Source of the DNA: Ramlibacter algicola
GTDB lineage: Bacteria > Pseudomonadota > Gammaproteobacteria > Burkholderiales > Burkholderiaceae_C
Length of the DNA stretch: 64,000 bases
Assembly (NCBI RefSeq): GCF_016641735.1
Contig: NZ_JAEDAO010000001.1
Span: forward strand, 3,720,001 to 3,784,000
Direction: 5' to 3'
Part shown: positions 43,690 to 51,585 of the stretch, piece after piece
How the letters are laid out: every line of letters starts with the position of its first letter
Position numbering within the stretch: position 1 is the stretch's first letter
Notes under the pieces: generated by a model
What the model was told of the DNA's origin: nothing
What the model saw: only the letters and a program-made list of their open reading frames with translations
The model's database searches: none
Position numbers and translations under genes: made by a program

Positions 43690-44742
43690 TCAGGGCTTGA
43701 ACGTGTAGTTGGCACCGATGGCGGCGTTGGCCGGGATCGGCGGCAGGTCCTTGAACAGCTCCGGGCGCTTCTGCATCACGTTCACGATGTACTTCGGCTC
43801 CAGGTGCTTGTTCACGTCGAAGGTCGACTTGATGAAACCGCCCTTGTGCAGGCGGTCCTGCGCGCTGTGCAGCGCGCGATAGCTGTTGGCGGACAGGCGG
43901 CGGTCGGACTGCTGCACGTTGAACTGCATCGCGGTTTCCGCGACCTCGGGCTTGAGGCCCGGGATCCAGCGGGTCGCCACCTGCGCGGCCGCCTTCGGGT
44001 TGGCGCGCATCCACTGGTCGGCGGCCGAGACGGCGGCCAGGAACTTCTCCACCGTCGCCCCGTTCTTCGCGACCCAGTCGCGCGTGCCGACGTTGTAGCC
44101 GACGGAGGCGATGAGGTCGCCGCCGCGCGAGACCTCGACCGCACCGGGCACGTCCTTCAGGGCCACGATCGGCACCGGGTCCCAGCAGGCGAAGGCGTCG
44201 ATGCCCTTGGACAGCAGCGCCACCGTCATGTCCGGCGGCGGCGTGTTCACCAGCGTCACGTCCTGCGTGGTGAGGCCCGCCTTTTCCAGCACGGCCAGCG
44301 TGTACAGGTGGTTGATCGTGCCGAACGAGGCGGCGATCTTCTTGCCCTTGAGCGTCTTCAGGTCCTTGGTGATGCCGGAGTCCTTGCCGGCGACCATCGC
44401 GAGCGTGCCGTCGGAGCCGAACTTGGCGGCGTTGCCGGTGTAGTTGCCCACGGCGACGAGGTCCATCCCACGCAGCACCGCGCCGATCATCGGCACGCCG
44501 ACCTGCACCAGCTGGGTCTCGCCGGCCTGCAGCGCGTTGAGCGCGTCGACGCCGGTGGCATACGGGCGCGCGATCTCGACGTCCAGGCCTTCCTTCTCGA
44601 AGTAGCCGCGCTCCAGGGCGATCGGCAGGGCGATCTGGTCGACCGCGGCAACCCAGCCGGCCTTGACCTTGGTGGGCGCCTGCGCGAACGCGACGGCGGC
44701 GGACAGGCTGAGCAGCAGCCCTGTGATCCAAGTCTTCTTCAT
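43690..44742 (-). CDS. ABC transporter substrate-binding protein (TauA/NMT1-like)
   Basis: 350 residues. A signal peptide ends at AVAFA near residue 20, followed by a periplasmic binding fold of the nitrate/sulfonate/taurine group (VDQIALPIALERGYF, GVDALNALQAGETQLVQVG). It delivers an unknown small organic solute. It starts 2 bases after the stop of the small membrane protein gene and lies within a seven-gene leftward run. Confidence 0.93.
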   Translation of the reverse strand: MKKTWITGLLLSLSAAVAFAQAPTKVKAGWVAAVDQIALPIALERGYFEKEGLDVEIARPYATGVDALNALQAGETQLVQVGVPMIGAVLRGMDLVAVGNYTGNAAKFGSDGTLAMVAGKDSGITKDLKTLKGKKIAASFGTINHLYTLAVLEKAGLTTQDVTLVNTPPPDMTVALLSKGIDAFACWDPVPIVALKDVPGAVEVSRGGDLIASVGYNVGTRDWVAKNGATVEKFLAAVSAADQWMRANPKAAAQVATRWIPGLKPEVAETAMQFNVQQSDRRLSANSYRALHSAQDRLHKGGFIKSTFDVNKHLEPKYIVNVMQKRPELFKDLPPIPANAAIGANYTFKP

Positions 44743-44744
44743 GT

Positions 44745-45083
44745 CTAAGCTCCTTCGGGTGGGAGCGGCTCCACCTTCGTCACCCAGTGCGGCCGGGCGA
44801 CGGAAGACAGGTCCGCCTTGTTGACACCGCGCAGCTCCACGGTGTTGTCCTGCGTGCCGGTCACCCGGCCGAATTTCTGGAACGACAGCACGTGGAACCG
44901 CTCGGGCGGGAACGCCAGCGTCACCAGCACGTTGACCTTGCGCCCCTCGGCGGCCCGCACCGCGGGCGCCACCTTGCCCGGCGCCGTGGCACTGAGCCAC
45001 CCCTGCCAGGCCAGCGACAGCAGCAGCACCGCCAGCACGATGCGGCCGCGCGGGGTGCGGAAGATCGCGCGCAGCAGCTTCAT
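44745..45083 (-). CDS. Small single-span protein of unknown function in an ABC operon
   Basis: 112 residues. One N-terminal hydrophobic span at about 14-32 (GRIVLAVLLLSLAWQGWLSA) is followed by about 80 residues with beta-like segments (KVNVLVTLAFPPERFHVLSF). I recognise no domain. The ATG overlaps the ATPase stop (ATGA) and the gene ends 2 bases before the binding protein, so it is tightly bound into the ABC operon. It may be a transporter accessory or an envelope anchor; this is inference. Confidence 0.72.
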   Translation of the reverse strand: MKLLRAIFRTPRGRIVLAVLLLSLAWQGWLSATAPGKVAPAVRAAEGRKVNVLVTLAFPPERFHVLSFQKFGRVTGTQDNTVELRGVNKADLSSVARPHWVTKVEPLPPEGA

Positions 45084-45838
45084 GCGGAACGCACCAGTTG
45101 CAGCACCTGCGCCGACTGCGCCTTGAACGCGTCGTCGTCGATCAGCGTGTCCCAGTGGCGCGGGCGCGGCAGGTCGATCGCGACCTCCTGCAGCACGGCG
45201 CCCTTGGACAGCACGATGACGCGGTCGGCGAGGAACACGGCCTCGCCCACGTCGTGCGTGATGAACAGGATGGTCGGGCGGCGCTCCTGCCAGATGCGCG
45301 TGAGCTCCTCCTGCAGCGTCATGCGCGTCTGCGCGTCGACGCTGGCGAAGGGCTCGTCCATCAGCAGGACCTCGGGGTTGTTCGCGAGAGCGCGCACGAC
45401 GCCCACGCGCTGCTGCATGCCGCCCGACAGCTCGTTCGGGTAGCGCTCGGCGGCGTGGCCGAGCCCGGCCAGCTCGAGGTACTCGCGCGCGATGCGGTCG
45501 CACTCGGCCTTGGGCAGGCCGCGCATCTTCGGCCCGAAGCCGACGTTGTCCAGCACGGTCTTCCACGGGAACAGCGCGAACGACTGGAACACCACGCCGC
45601 GCTCCGGCCCGGGGCCGTCCACGGGCTTGCCATCCAGCAGGATGTCGCCACCCGTGTGCGGCAGGAAGCCGGCGATCATGTTCAGCAGCGTCGTCTTGCC
45701 GCAGCCCGAGGGGCCGACGATGGCGACGAACTCGCCCTGCTCGAGCGTGAACGAGACGTCTCGCAGCGCGTTGACGTTCTTGCCGGCGTAAGGGTCGAAG
45801 TAGGTCTTCGACACGTGATTGAGGTTCAGGCTCTTCAT
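45080..45838 (-). CDS. ABC transporter ATP-binding protein (TauB/SsuB-like)
   Basis: 252 residues with Walker A GPSGCGKTT (42-50), a Q loop (VVFQSFALFPWKT), the signature LSGGMQQRV, Walker B EVLLMDEPFASVD and the H loop ITHD. It powers the two permeases encoded upstream. Both ends overlap neighbours by ATGA: the upstream permease stop and the downstream small-protein start. Confidence 0.96.
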   Translation of the reverse strand: MKSLNLNHVSKTYFDPYAGKNVNALRDVSFTLEQGEFVAIVGPSGCGKTTLLNMIAGFLPHTGGDILLDGKPVDGPGPERGVVFQSFALFPWKTVLDNVGFGPKMRGLPKAECDRIAREYLELAGLGHAAERYPNELSGGMQQRVGVVRALANNPEVLLMDEPFASVDAQTRMTLQEELTRIWQERRPTILFITHDVGEAVFLADRVIVLSKGAVLQEVAIDLPRPRHWDTLIDDDAFKAQSAQVLQLVRSA

Positions 45839-46650
45839 CGTTGCGCGCTCACCAGTCCCCAGCGTTCGCCGGTCGCCTTCTCGATCGGTGCCAGCACCCA
45901 GCTGTCCACCACCCACCACAGCAGGCCCAGCACCACCATGCCCACCAGGATCTCGACGACCGAGCCGGCACGGCGGGCGTCGAACATCATGAAGCCGACG
46001 CCGCTGGTGCCCACCACGATCTCGGTGGCGATCAGCGCGCGCCAGCCGAATCCGAGCCCGTTGCGCAGGCCGGTCATGATGTTGGGCAGCGCACCGGGAA
46101 GGATCACGTGCCAGATCACGCGCGGCGTCGAGGCGCCCAGGCTGCGCGCCGCGCGCGACAGCACCTCCGGCACCGAGCGCACGCCGAGCGCCGTGTTCAG
46201 CACCACCGGGAACAGCACGGTGTAGACGATCACCACGGTCATCGTCGTGAGGCTGAAGCCGAACCAGATCAGCAGGATCGGCAGCCAGGCGATGTCGCCG
46301 ATCGCCTGGAAGAACAGCAGCAGCGGCCAGGTGACGCGGCGGGCCCGCTCGCTCAGGCCGACCAGCAGCCCCAGCGGGATGCCGAGCGCCATGCCGACCG
46401 TCGTACCCCAGAGCAGCCGCACGACGCTGTCCGCGAGGTATTCGGTGAGCACGCCCTTGTAGACGAGAGCCCCGAAGGAACGGACCACGTCCGCGGGTCC
46501 GGGGAGGAAGGCGGCCGGGAACATGCCGGAAGCCGCCACGGCAGCCCACAGCGCGACCACCGGGATGAAGGGAACGACCGCGGCGACGGCGGGCCAGCGC
46601 GCCGTGGTGCGCACATACCAGCCCCAGGCGGCCTGCAGCGACTGCGTCAT
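45835..46650 (-). CDS. ABC transporter permease (TauC/SsuC-like, second permease)
   Basis: 271 residues with about six spans and the binding-protein-dependent permease EAA-type loop (SLGASTPRVIWHVILPGALPN split). It is paralogous to the permease just upstream; both share the FGYGF/FGFS and RxGLGFxWRxLIAxE patterns. Two different permease genes with one ATPase suggest a heterodimeric channel. Its ATG overlaps the first permease stop (ATGA). Confidence 0.93.
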   Translation of the reverse strand: MTQSLQAAWGWYVRTTARWPAVAAVVPFIPVVALWAAVAASGMFPAAFLPGPADVVRSFGALVYKGVLTEYLADSVVRLLWGTTVGMALGIPLGLLVGLSERARRVTWPLLLFFQAIGDIAWLPILLIWFGFSLTTMTVVIVYTVLFPVVLNTALGVRSVPEVLSRAARSLGASTPRVIWHVILPGALPNIMTGLRNGLGFGWRALIATEIVVGTSGVGFMMFDARRAGSVVEILVGMVVLGLLWWVVDSWVLAPIEKATGERWGLVSAQR

Positions 46651-47456
46651 GCGCGCACCACCAGTCCCCAGCGTTCGATCGTCGCGCGCTCCAGCGGCGC
46701 GAGCAGCAGCCGGTCCAGCAGCAGCCAGAGCAGGCCGATGACGATCATCCCGAAGACGATCACCTCGGTGCGGTAGAAGTCGCGCGCGGTGAACAGCATG
46801 TAGCCCAGGCCGACGTTGGTGGCGATCATCTCGGCGGCGATCAGGCCGCGCCAGGCGAACCCGAGGCCGGTGCGCACGCCGGTGACGATGTTGGGCAGCG
46901 CGCCGGGCAGCACGACCTCCCACAGGGTCGCCCAGTGCCCGGCACCCAGCGACGCAGCGGCGCGTCGAAGCGCGATCGGGATGCTGCTGACGCCCAGCAG
47001 CGTGTTGTAGACGACGACGAAGAAGACCGCGTTGAAGATCACGAACGTGATCGCCCCGAATCCGTAGCCGAACCACAGCGTGGCGATCGGGATCCAGGCG
47101 ATGCCCGCCAGCACCGAGAAGAAGCGCAGCAGCGGCGTGAAGAAGGCGGACACGCCCCGGCTGAGGCCCATGGCGACACCCAGCGGGATGCTCAGCGCCA
47201 GCGCGAGCCCGGTGCCCACCGCCACACGCCCGAGGCTCGCTGCGATGTGGTGCACCAGCGTGCCATCGAGGATGGTTTCCCAGCCGGCGCGCAGCACCGC
47301 TTCCACGCTCGGGAAGACGCGCGGGTTCACGTCGAGCGCGCGGACGAGGGCTTCCCACAGCACGACGGCGGCGAGCAACGGCGCAGCGAAGGCCGCCGCG
47401 GCGCGCAGGCGCGGGAATTTCGGCGGGAGGAGGGAGACGGCGGCGAGTTCAGCCAC
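46647..47456 (-). CDS. ABC transporter permease (TauC/SsuC-like, first permease)
   Basis: 269 residues from a GTG at 47456, with about six spans and an EAA-type loop ending VVLPGALPNIVTGVRTGLGF. It is first in the leftward operon and starts 142 bases from the divergent GntR gene. The GTG start is chosen because translation from there gives a short cytoplasmic N-terminus before the first span. Confidence 0.92.
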   Translation of the reverse strand: MAELAAVSLLPPKFPRLRAAAAFAAPLLAAVVLWEALVRALDVNPRVFPSVEAVLRAGWETILDGTLVHHIAASLGRVAVGTGLALALSIPLGVAMGLSRGVSAFFTPLLRFFSVLAGIAWIPIATLWFGYGFGAITFVIFNAVFFVVVYNTLLGVSSIPIALRRAAASLGAGHWATLWEVVLPGALPNIVTGVRTGLGFAWRGLIAAEMIATNVGLGYMLFTARDFYRTEVIVFGMIVIGLLWLLLDRLLLAPLERATIERWGLVVRA

Positions 47457-47526
47457 GCCGGGTCCCGGTCGGAAGGGTTGTCTCCATGGTGTTCGTGTGC
47501 CCTGTCTGGATCGGGCAACAACTAAG

Positions 47527-47544
47527 ATATCAGATTCCAGATAT
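47527..47544. promoter_or_regulatory. Candidate GntR operator between the ABC operon and its regulator
   Basis: ATATCAGATTCCAGATAT is an interrupted palindrome: ATATC and GATAT pair, and 12 of 18 positions agree with the reverse complement. It is AT-rich against the background and is centred in the 142-base gap between divergent starts. It could be the regulator's binding site. Confidence 0.4.
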
Positions 47545-47598
47545 CGTATGCCACAGGGTTTTCGCGGTTAACATCCGCGTCGAACCCCCTTCCTTGCC

Positions 47599-48297
47599 GT
47601 GATCCCCGCCCCGAAGCTGGAACGTCCCAAGTCGCTGACCGACCTCGCGGAGGAACGGATCCGCGCCGCCATCGTCGAAGGCCGCCATGCGCTGGGCGAG
47701 CAACTCTCGGAGGCGGCGCTCGCCGCCGAACTGGGCATCAGCAAGACCCCCGTGCGCGAGGCCCTGCTGCGGCTGCGCGGGGACGGCCTGATCGACATCC
47801 AGCCGCAGCGCGGCACCTTCGTCTTCTCCCTGTCGCCGCGCGAGGTCGAGGAGATCTGCCTGTTCCGCGAGTGGGTCGAGGTGGCGGCTCTCGGCAGCGC
47901 GATGGCCGCGGACCGCCAGGCGCTCGTCACGGACCTGGAAGCGAACGTCGCCCGGATGGCACAGGCCCACGACGCGGGTGACTGGCGCACGATCCCGGTG
48001 CTGGACCAGGCCTTCCACCGCATCGTGATCGAGCACTGCGCGAATCCGTACCTGAAGCAGGCCTACGAGTTGGTCGCCACGAAGATCGCGGCCCTGCGTG
48101 CGCGCCTGCCGGAGGAGAACGACCGCGTGGGGCACTGCCAGGAGAACCACGCGGCGATCGTGCGCCTGATCCGCGAGGCGCCGGCCCACGAAGCGCAGCA
48201 GGTGCTGGCGCTGCATATCCGCGACACGCTGGATTCCTACCGCAGCGCCGTCGACGGTGCGGCCGCGGCGCCGGACGCCCGGCGGCGCGCGGCCTGA
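47599..48297 (+). CDS. GntR-family (FCD) transcriptional regulator of the ABC cluster
   Basis: 232 residues from a GTG at 47599. The winged helix-turn-helix includes GEQLSEAALAAELGISKTPV, followed by an FCD ligand domain with metal-type residues (LDQAFHRIVIEHC and HCQENHAAI). It diverges from the seven-gene ABC/RraA/kinase run, which it probably controls. It converges on the SDR gene, whose stop lies 8 bases away. Confidence 0.93.
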   Translation: MIPAPKLERPKSLTDLAEERIRAAIVEGRHALGEQLSEAALAAELGISKTPVREALLRLRGDGLIDIQPQRGTFVFSLSPREVEEICLFREWVEVAALGSAMAADRQALVTDLEANVARMAQAHDAGDWRTIPVLDQAFHRIVIEHCANPYLKQAYELVATKIAALRARLPEENDRVGHCQENHAAIVRLIREAPAHEAQQVLALHIRDTLDSYRSAVDGAAAAPDARRRAA

Positions 48298-48304
48298 GCG
48301 CCGC

Positions 48305-49102
48305 TCAGAACGTCCCGGGGTACGCGCCGCCGTCGGCCAGGATGTTCTGGCCGACGATGTACGAAGCCTGCTGGCTGCACAGGAAGGCGCAGATCGCGCC
48401 GAACTCCCCGGCGTTCCCGTAGCGCTGCGCGGGCACCGTCTTGCGGCGCGCGTCCATCACGGCCTCGAACGTCTGCCCGGTCTTCTTCGCCGCACCCTCC
48501 ATGTTGCCGCGCAGGCGGTCGGTGTCGAACGCACCGGGCAGCAGGTTGTTGATTGTGACGTTGGCCGACGCGAGCTTCTGCTCGCGGGCGACGCCGGCGA
48601 TGAATCCCGTCAGGCCCGTGCGCGCGCCGTTGGACAGGCCCAGCGTGCCGATCGGCGCCTTCACCGCGCCCGAGGTGATGTTCACGATGCGGCCGAAGCC
48701 GCGCGACGCCATGCCGTCGACGGTCGCGCGGATCAACTCGATCGGCGCCAGCATGTTGGCGTCGATCGCCTGGATCCACGTGTCCCGCTCCCAGTCGCGG
48801 AAGTTCCCTGGCGGCGGGCCACCCGCATTCGTCACCACGATGTCGAAGTCCTTGCGCACCGCGAACACCGCGGCGCGGCCTTCGGAAGTCGTGATGTCGG
48901 CGGCGACCTGCAACACCTGCGCGTCCTTGGGGCGCGCCGGGTCGGCCAGCAGCCGGTCGACGGCTTCCTGCAACGCCGGGGCGCCGCGCGCGACGAGCAG
49001 CACGTGAACTCCTTCACGGGATAGCGCCTGCGCACAGCCGAAACCCAGTCCCTTGCTCGCGCCGCACACCAGCGCCCAGCGGCCCGCGATACCCAAGTCC
49101 AT
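48305..49102 (-). CDS. SDR-family oxidoreductase lacking the usual Tyr-Lys pair
   Basis: 265 residues. It has a normal nucleotide motif (CGASKGLGFG), an NAGG motif and a serine in NITSGAV, but the Tyr-x3-Lys position reads LSNGAR, that is Ser and Arg in place of Tyr and Lys. The same SN-x2-R pattern defines a known divergent SDR branch of uncertain chemistry. The ATG at 49102 gives MDLGIAGRWALVCGASKG. It diverges from the SH3 gene with 39 bases between starts. Confidence 0.87.
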   Translation of the reverse strand: MDLGIAGRWALVCGASKGLGFGCAQALSREGVHVLLVARGAPALQEAVDRLLADPARPKDAQVLQVAADITTSEGRAAVFAVRKDFDIVVTNAGGPPPGNFRDWERDTWIQAIDANMLAPIELIRATVDGMASRGFGRIVNITSGAVKAPIGTLGLSNGARTGLTGFIAGVAREQKLASANVTINNLLPGAFDTDRLRGNMEGAAKKTGQTFEAVMDARRKTVPAQRYGNAGEFGAICAFLCSQQASYIVGQNILADGGAYPGTF

Positions 49103-49141
49103 AGAATCGTCCCTACAAGAGTGGAGAGTGAGGAACGGACG

Positions 49142-49699
49142 ATGATACGGCTCGCACGCAAGGCGCTGGGATGCGCCGTGATGGCCCTGGGGCTGGCCGC
49201 GGCAGGCGCCGCCCAGGCCCAGGAAGAGGCAGCGACCGTCAAGCGCGCCAGCGAACTGCGCGACGCACCGGCGGACACGGGCCGCACGCTCGCGACGCTG
49301 GACGCCGACAGCGCGGTCACGCGCCTGGGCGACCGGCAAGGCCCCTGGGTGAAGGTGAAGGCACCGGCCGGCACCGTCGGCTGGATGCACATGTTCGACA
49401 TCGCGCCGGCAACCTCCAGCGGCAGCAATGCCGCCACGGGCGCGATGCGCGGCCTCACCTCGCTGTTCAGCAAGCCGGCCTCGCAGAAGACCACCACGTC
49501 GACGTCCACGATCGGCATCCGCGGCCTCGACGCCGAGGACATCTCGCGCTCGCAGCCCGATGCGGCGGCCGTCTCGCGCATGGAGGCGCTGCGCGCCACC
49601 GAGGCCGACGCGCGCCAATTCGCGAAGCAAGCATCGCTCGCCACGGCGCACGTCGATCCGCTGCCGGAGCCCGCACCCGCGCCAGGAGGCCAGCCATGA
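49142..49699 (+). CDS. Periplasmic bacterial SH3-domain protein
   Basis: 185 residues. A signal peptide of about 26 residues ends at AAQAQ. A bacterial SH3 domain follows (about 32-88: VKRASELRDAPAD and WVKVKAPAGTVGWMHMFD), then a Ser/Thr-rich tail. The ATG at 49142 has GAGGAACG upstream; an earlier GTG at 49121 is less likely. It is co-translated with the protease gene that follows (ATGA overlap). Confidence 0.87.
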   Translation: MIRLARKALGCAVMALGLAAAGAAQAQEEAATVKRASELRDAPADTGRTLATLDADSAVTRLGDRQGPWVKVKAPAGTVGWMHMFDIAPATSSGSNAATGAMRGLTSLFSKPASQKTTTSTSTIGIRGLDAEDISRSQPDAAAVSRMEALRATEADARQFAKQASLATAHVDPLPEPAPAPGGQP

Positions 49700-50649
49700 A
49701 ACGCACCCTCGTCGCCGTCACGGCCGGCTTGCTGCTCGCCGTCTCCCTGCCCGCGTGCGCGCAGTCCAAGGGACTGGGTGCTCTCGGCTCCATCTTCGCT
49801 GGGGGGGGCGGCGGCCAGCCCTCGCCGGCCAGCGTTCTCGGCAACCTGCTGCCCGTCGTCGCGCAACCGGCGGCACAGCCGCAGGCCAACGACCTCTTCG
49901 CGCTGCTGTCGCAGTCGCAGGGCGAGATCGACGAAGGCAAGGAGATCGAGATCGGCCGCCAGCTCGCCGCCGTCCTGCTGGGCAGCAAGCCGCTGCTGGC
50001 GGACGCGCCGACGCAGCGCTACGTCAACCAGCTCGGTCGCTGGATCGCGATGCAGTCCACGCGGCCCTCGCTGCCGTGGACCTTCGGCGTGCTGGACGAC
50101 CCGGGCTTCAATGCGTTCGCCGCGCCGGGCGGCTTCGTGTTCATCACCAAGGGCGTGCTGGACCGTGTCGACGAAGCGGAGCTCGCCGGCATCCTCGCGC
50201 ACGAAGTGACGCACGTCACGGAGCGCCACCACCTGAACGCGCTGCGCAGCAAGGCGCGCGCAGGCCTGGCCACGCAGCTGCTCGCGTCGCAGATCCGCAC
50301 CAACAACGCCGTCGCCGGCGCGCTGTCGCAGCAGCTGCTGGCGCTGGGCAAGAACCTGTACTCGAGCGGCCTCGACCAGGCCGACGAGTTCCAGGCCGAC
50401 CGCACGGGTGTCACGCTGGCCGCGCGCTCGGGATTCGATCCGTACGGCTTGCCCGGCGTGCTGCAGCAGTTGCGCGTGCAGGCGCCGGACAACCCGCTGT
50501 TCGCGCTGTCGCTCTCCACCCACCCGCCCGCGCAGCAGCGGCTGGAGTTGCTGGGGCAGGCAATGGGCCACCGGCTCGACCCGCTGTCGGGCAAGCCGAG
50601 CGTGAAGATCGCGCAGCGGCTCGCGCCGGCCGGCACCGCGAAGCGCTGA
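49696..50649 (+). CDS. M48-family metalloprotease (BepA/Oma1-like, exported)
   Basis: 317 residues. An exported N-terminus ends near CAQS, the HExxH zinc motif is HEVTH in ILAHEVTHVTERHH, and a further acidic ligand lies in DEFQADRTG. It resembles periplasmic envelope quality-control proteases but lacks a TPR tail. The SH3 protein encoded just upstream may help place it at the cell wall; that is inference. It converges on an EamA gene 4 bases away. Confidence 0.92.
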   Translation: MKRTLVAVTAGLLLAVSLPACAQSKGLGALGSIFAGGGGGQPSPASVLGNLLPVVAQPAAQPQANDLFALLSQSQGEIDEGKEIEIGRQLAAVLLGSKPLLADAPTQRYVNQLGRWIAMQSTRPSLPWTFGVLDDPGFNAFAAPGGFVFITKGVLDRVDEAELAGILAHEVTHVTERHHLNALRSKARAGLATQLLASQIRTNNAVAGALSQQLLALGKNLYSSGLDQADEFQADRTGVTLAARSGFDPYGLPGVLQQLRVQAPDNPLFALSLSTHPPAQQRLELLGQAMGHRLDPLSGKPSVKIAQRLAPAGTAKR

Positions 50650-50652
50650 CGC

Positions 50653-51564
50653 TCAGCGCTGGGCGGCGCGGGTGAACACGTAGATGCCCGCGATGACCAG
50701 CGCCGTGCCGGCGGCGACCCAGCCGGTGAACGGCTCGCCCAGCAGCAGCACGCCCATCAGGATGGTCGACAGCGGGCCGACCATGCCGGTCTGCGCGGAC
50801 AGCGCCGGCCCGATGCGCTCGATGGCCATCATCACCAGCAGCACCGGCACGGCCGTGCACAGCGTCGCATTGAGGACGGACAACCAGATCACCTCGGGCG
50901 CGACCGCCAAGGCGGTGTCCAACGGACGCAGCACGACGAACTGCACGATGCAGCACACGCACGCCACGGTGCTGGCCAGTCCCACCAGCCGCAGCGACCC
51001 AAGGCGCTGCACCAGCTGCCCGCTGTAGACCAGGTAGATCGCGTAGGTGACGGCGCTGGCGAACACCAGCGTCGCGCCCAGCACCACGTTGCCGCCGACG
51101 GTGCCGATCTCGTGGCCGAACACCAGCAGCACGCCCGAGTAGCTGATGGCCATGCCAAGCACCTGCAGGCGCCGCACCTGCTTGCGATACAGCAGCCACC
51201 CGAGCAGCAGCACCAGCGTCGGGTTGAGGTACAGGACCAGGCGCTCGAACGACGCGGTGACGTACTGGAGGCCGGCGAAGTCGAGGAAGCTGGAGAGGTA
51301 GTAGCCGAGGAAGCCCAGGCCGACGACACCCGCCCACTCGCGGCCACGCAGCGGTGGCTGCCCGCGGCTGGCCCACCAGGCCATCGCCAGGAACAGCGGC
51401 AGCGCGAACAGCATGCGCAGCATGATCAGCGTCACCGCGTCGACGCCGTGGCGGTAGGCGAGCTTGACGATGATCGCCTTGCCCGAAAAGCAGATCGCGC
51501 CCGTGACTGCCATCAGCAGTCCGGGCGCGAGGTTGGATTTGTCGGGTGCAGCGGTGGCGGTCAA
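50653..51564 (-). CDS. EamA/DMT-family transporter (third of three)
   Basis: 303 residues with about ten spans in two EamA repeats. It opens at a TTG (51564); an internal ATG 17 codons on would cut into the first span, so the TTG is favoured. The substrate is unknown. The 21 bases separating it from tctA suggest it may follow the tctBA transcript on the same strand. Confidence 0.9.
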   Translation of the reverse strand: MTATAAPDKSNLAPGLLMAVTGAICFSGKAIIVKLAYRHGVDAVTLIMLRMLFALPLFLAMAWWASRGQPPLRGREWAGVVGLGFLGYYLSSFLDFAGLQYVTASFERLVLYLNPTLVLLLGWLLYRKQVRRLQVLGMAISYSGVLLVFGHEIGTVGGNVVLGATLVFASAVTYAIYLVYSGQLVQRLGSLRLVGLASTVACVCCIVQFVVLRPLDTALAVAPEVIWLSVLNATLCTAVPVLLVMMAIERIGPALSAQTGMVGPLSTILMGVLLLGEPFTGWVAAGTALVIAGIYVFTRAAQR

Positions 51565-51585
51565 GCCGCGATTGTCACCCGGCGG

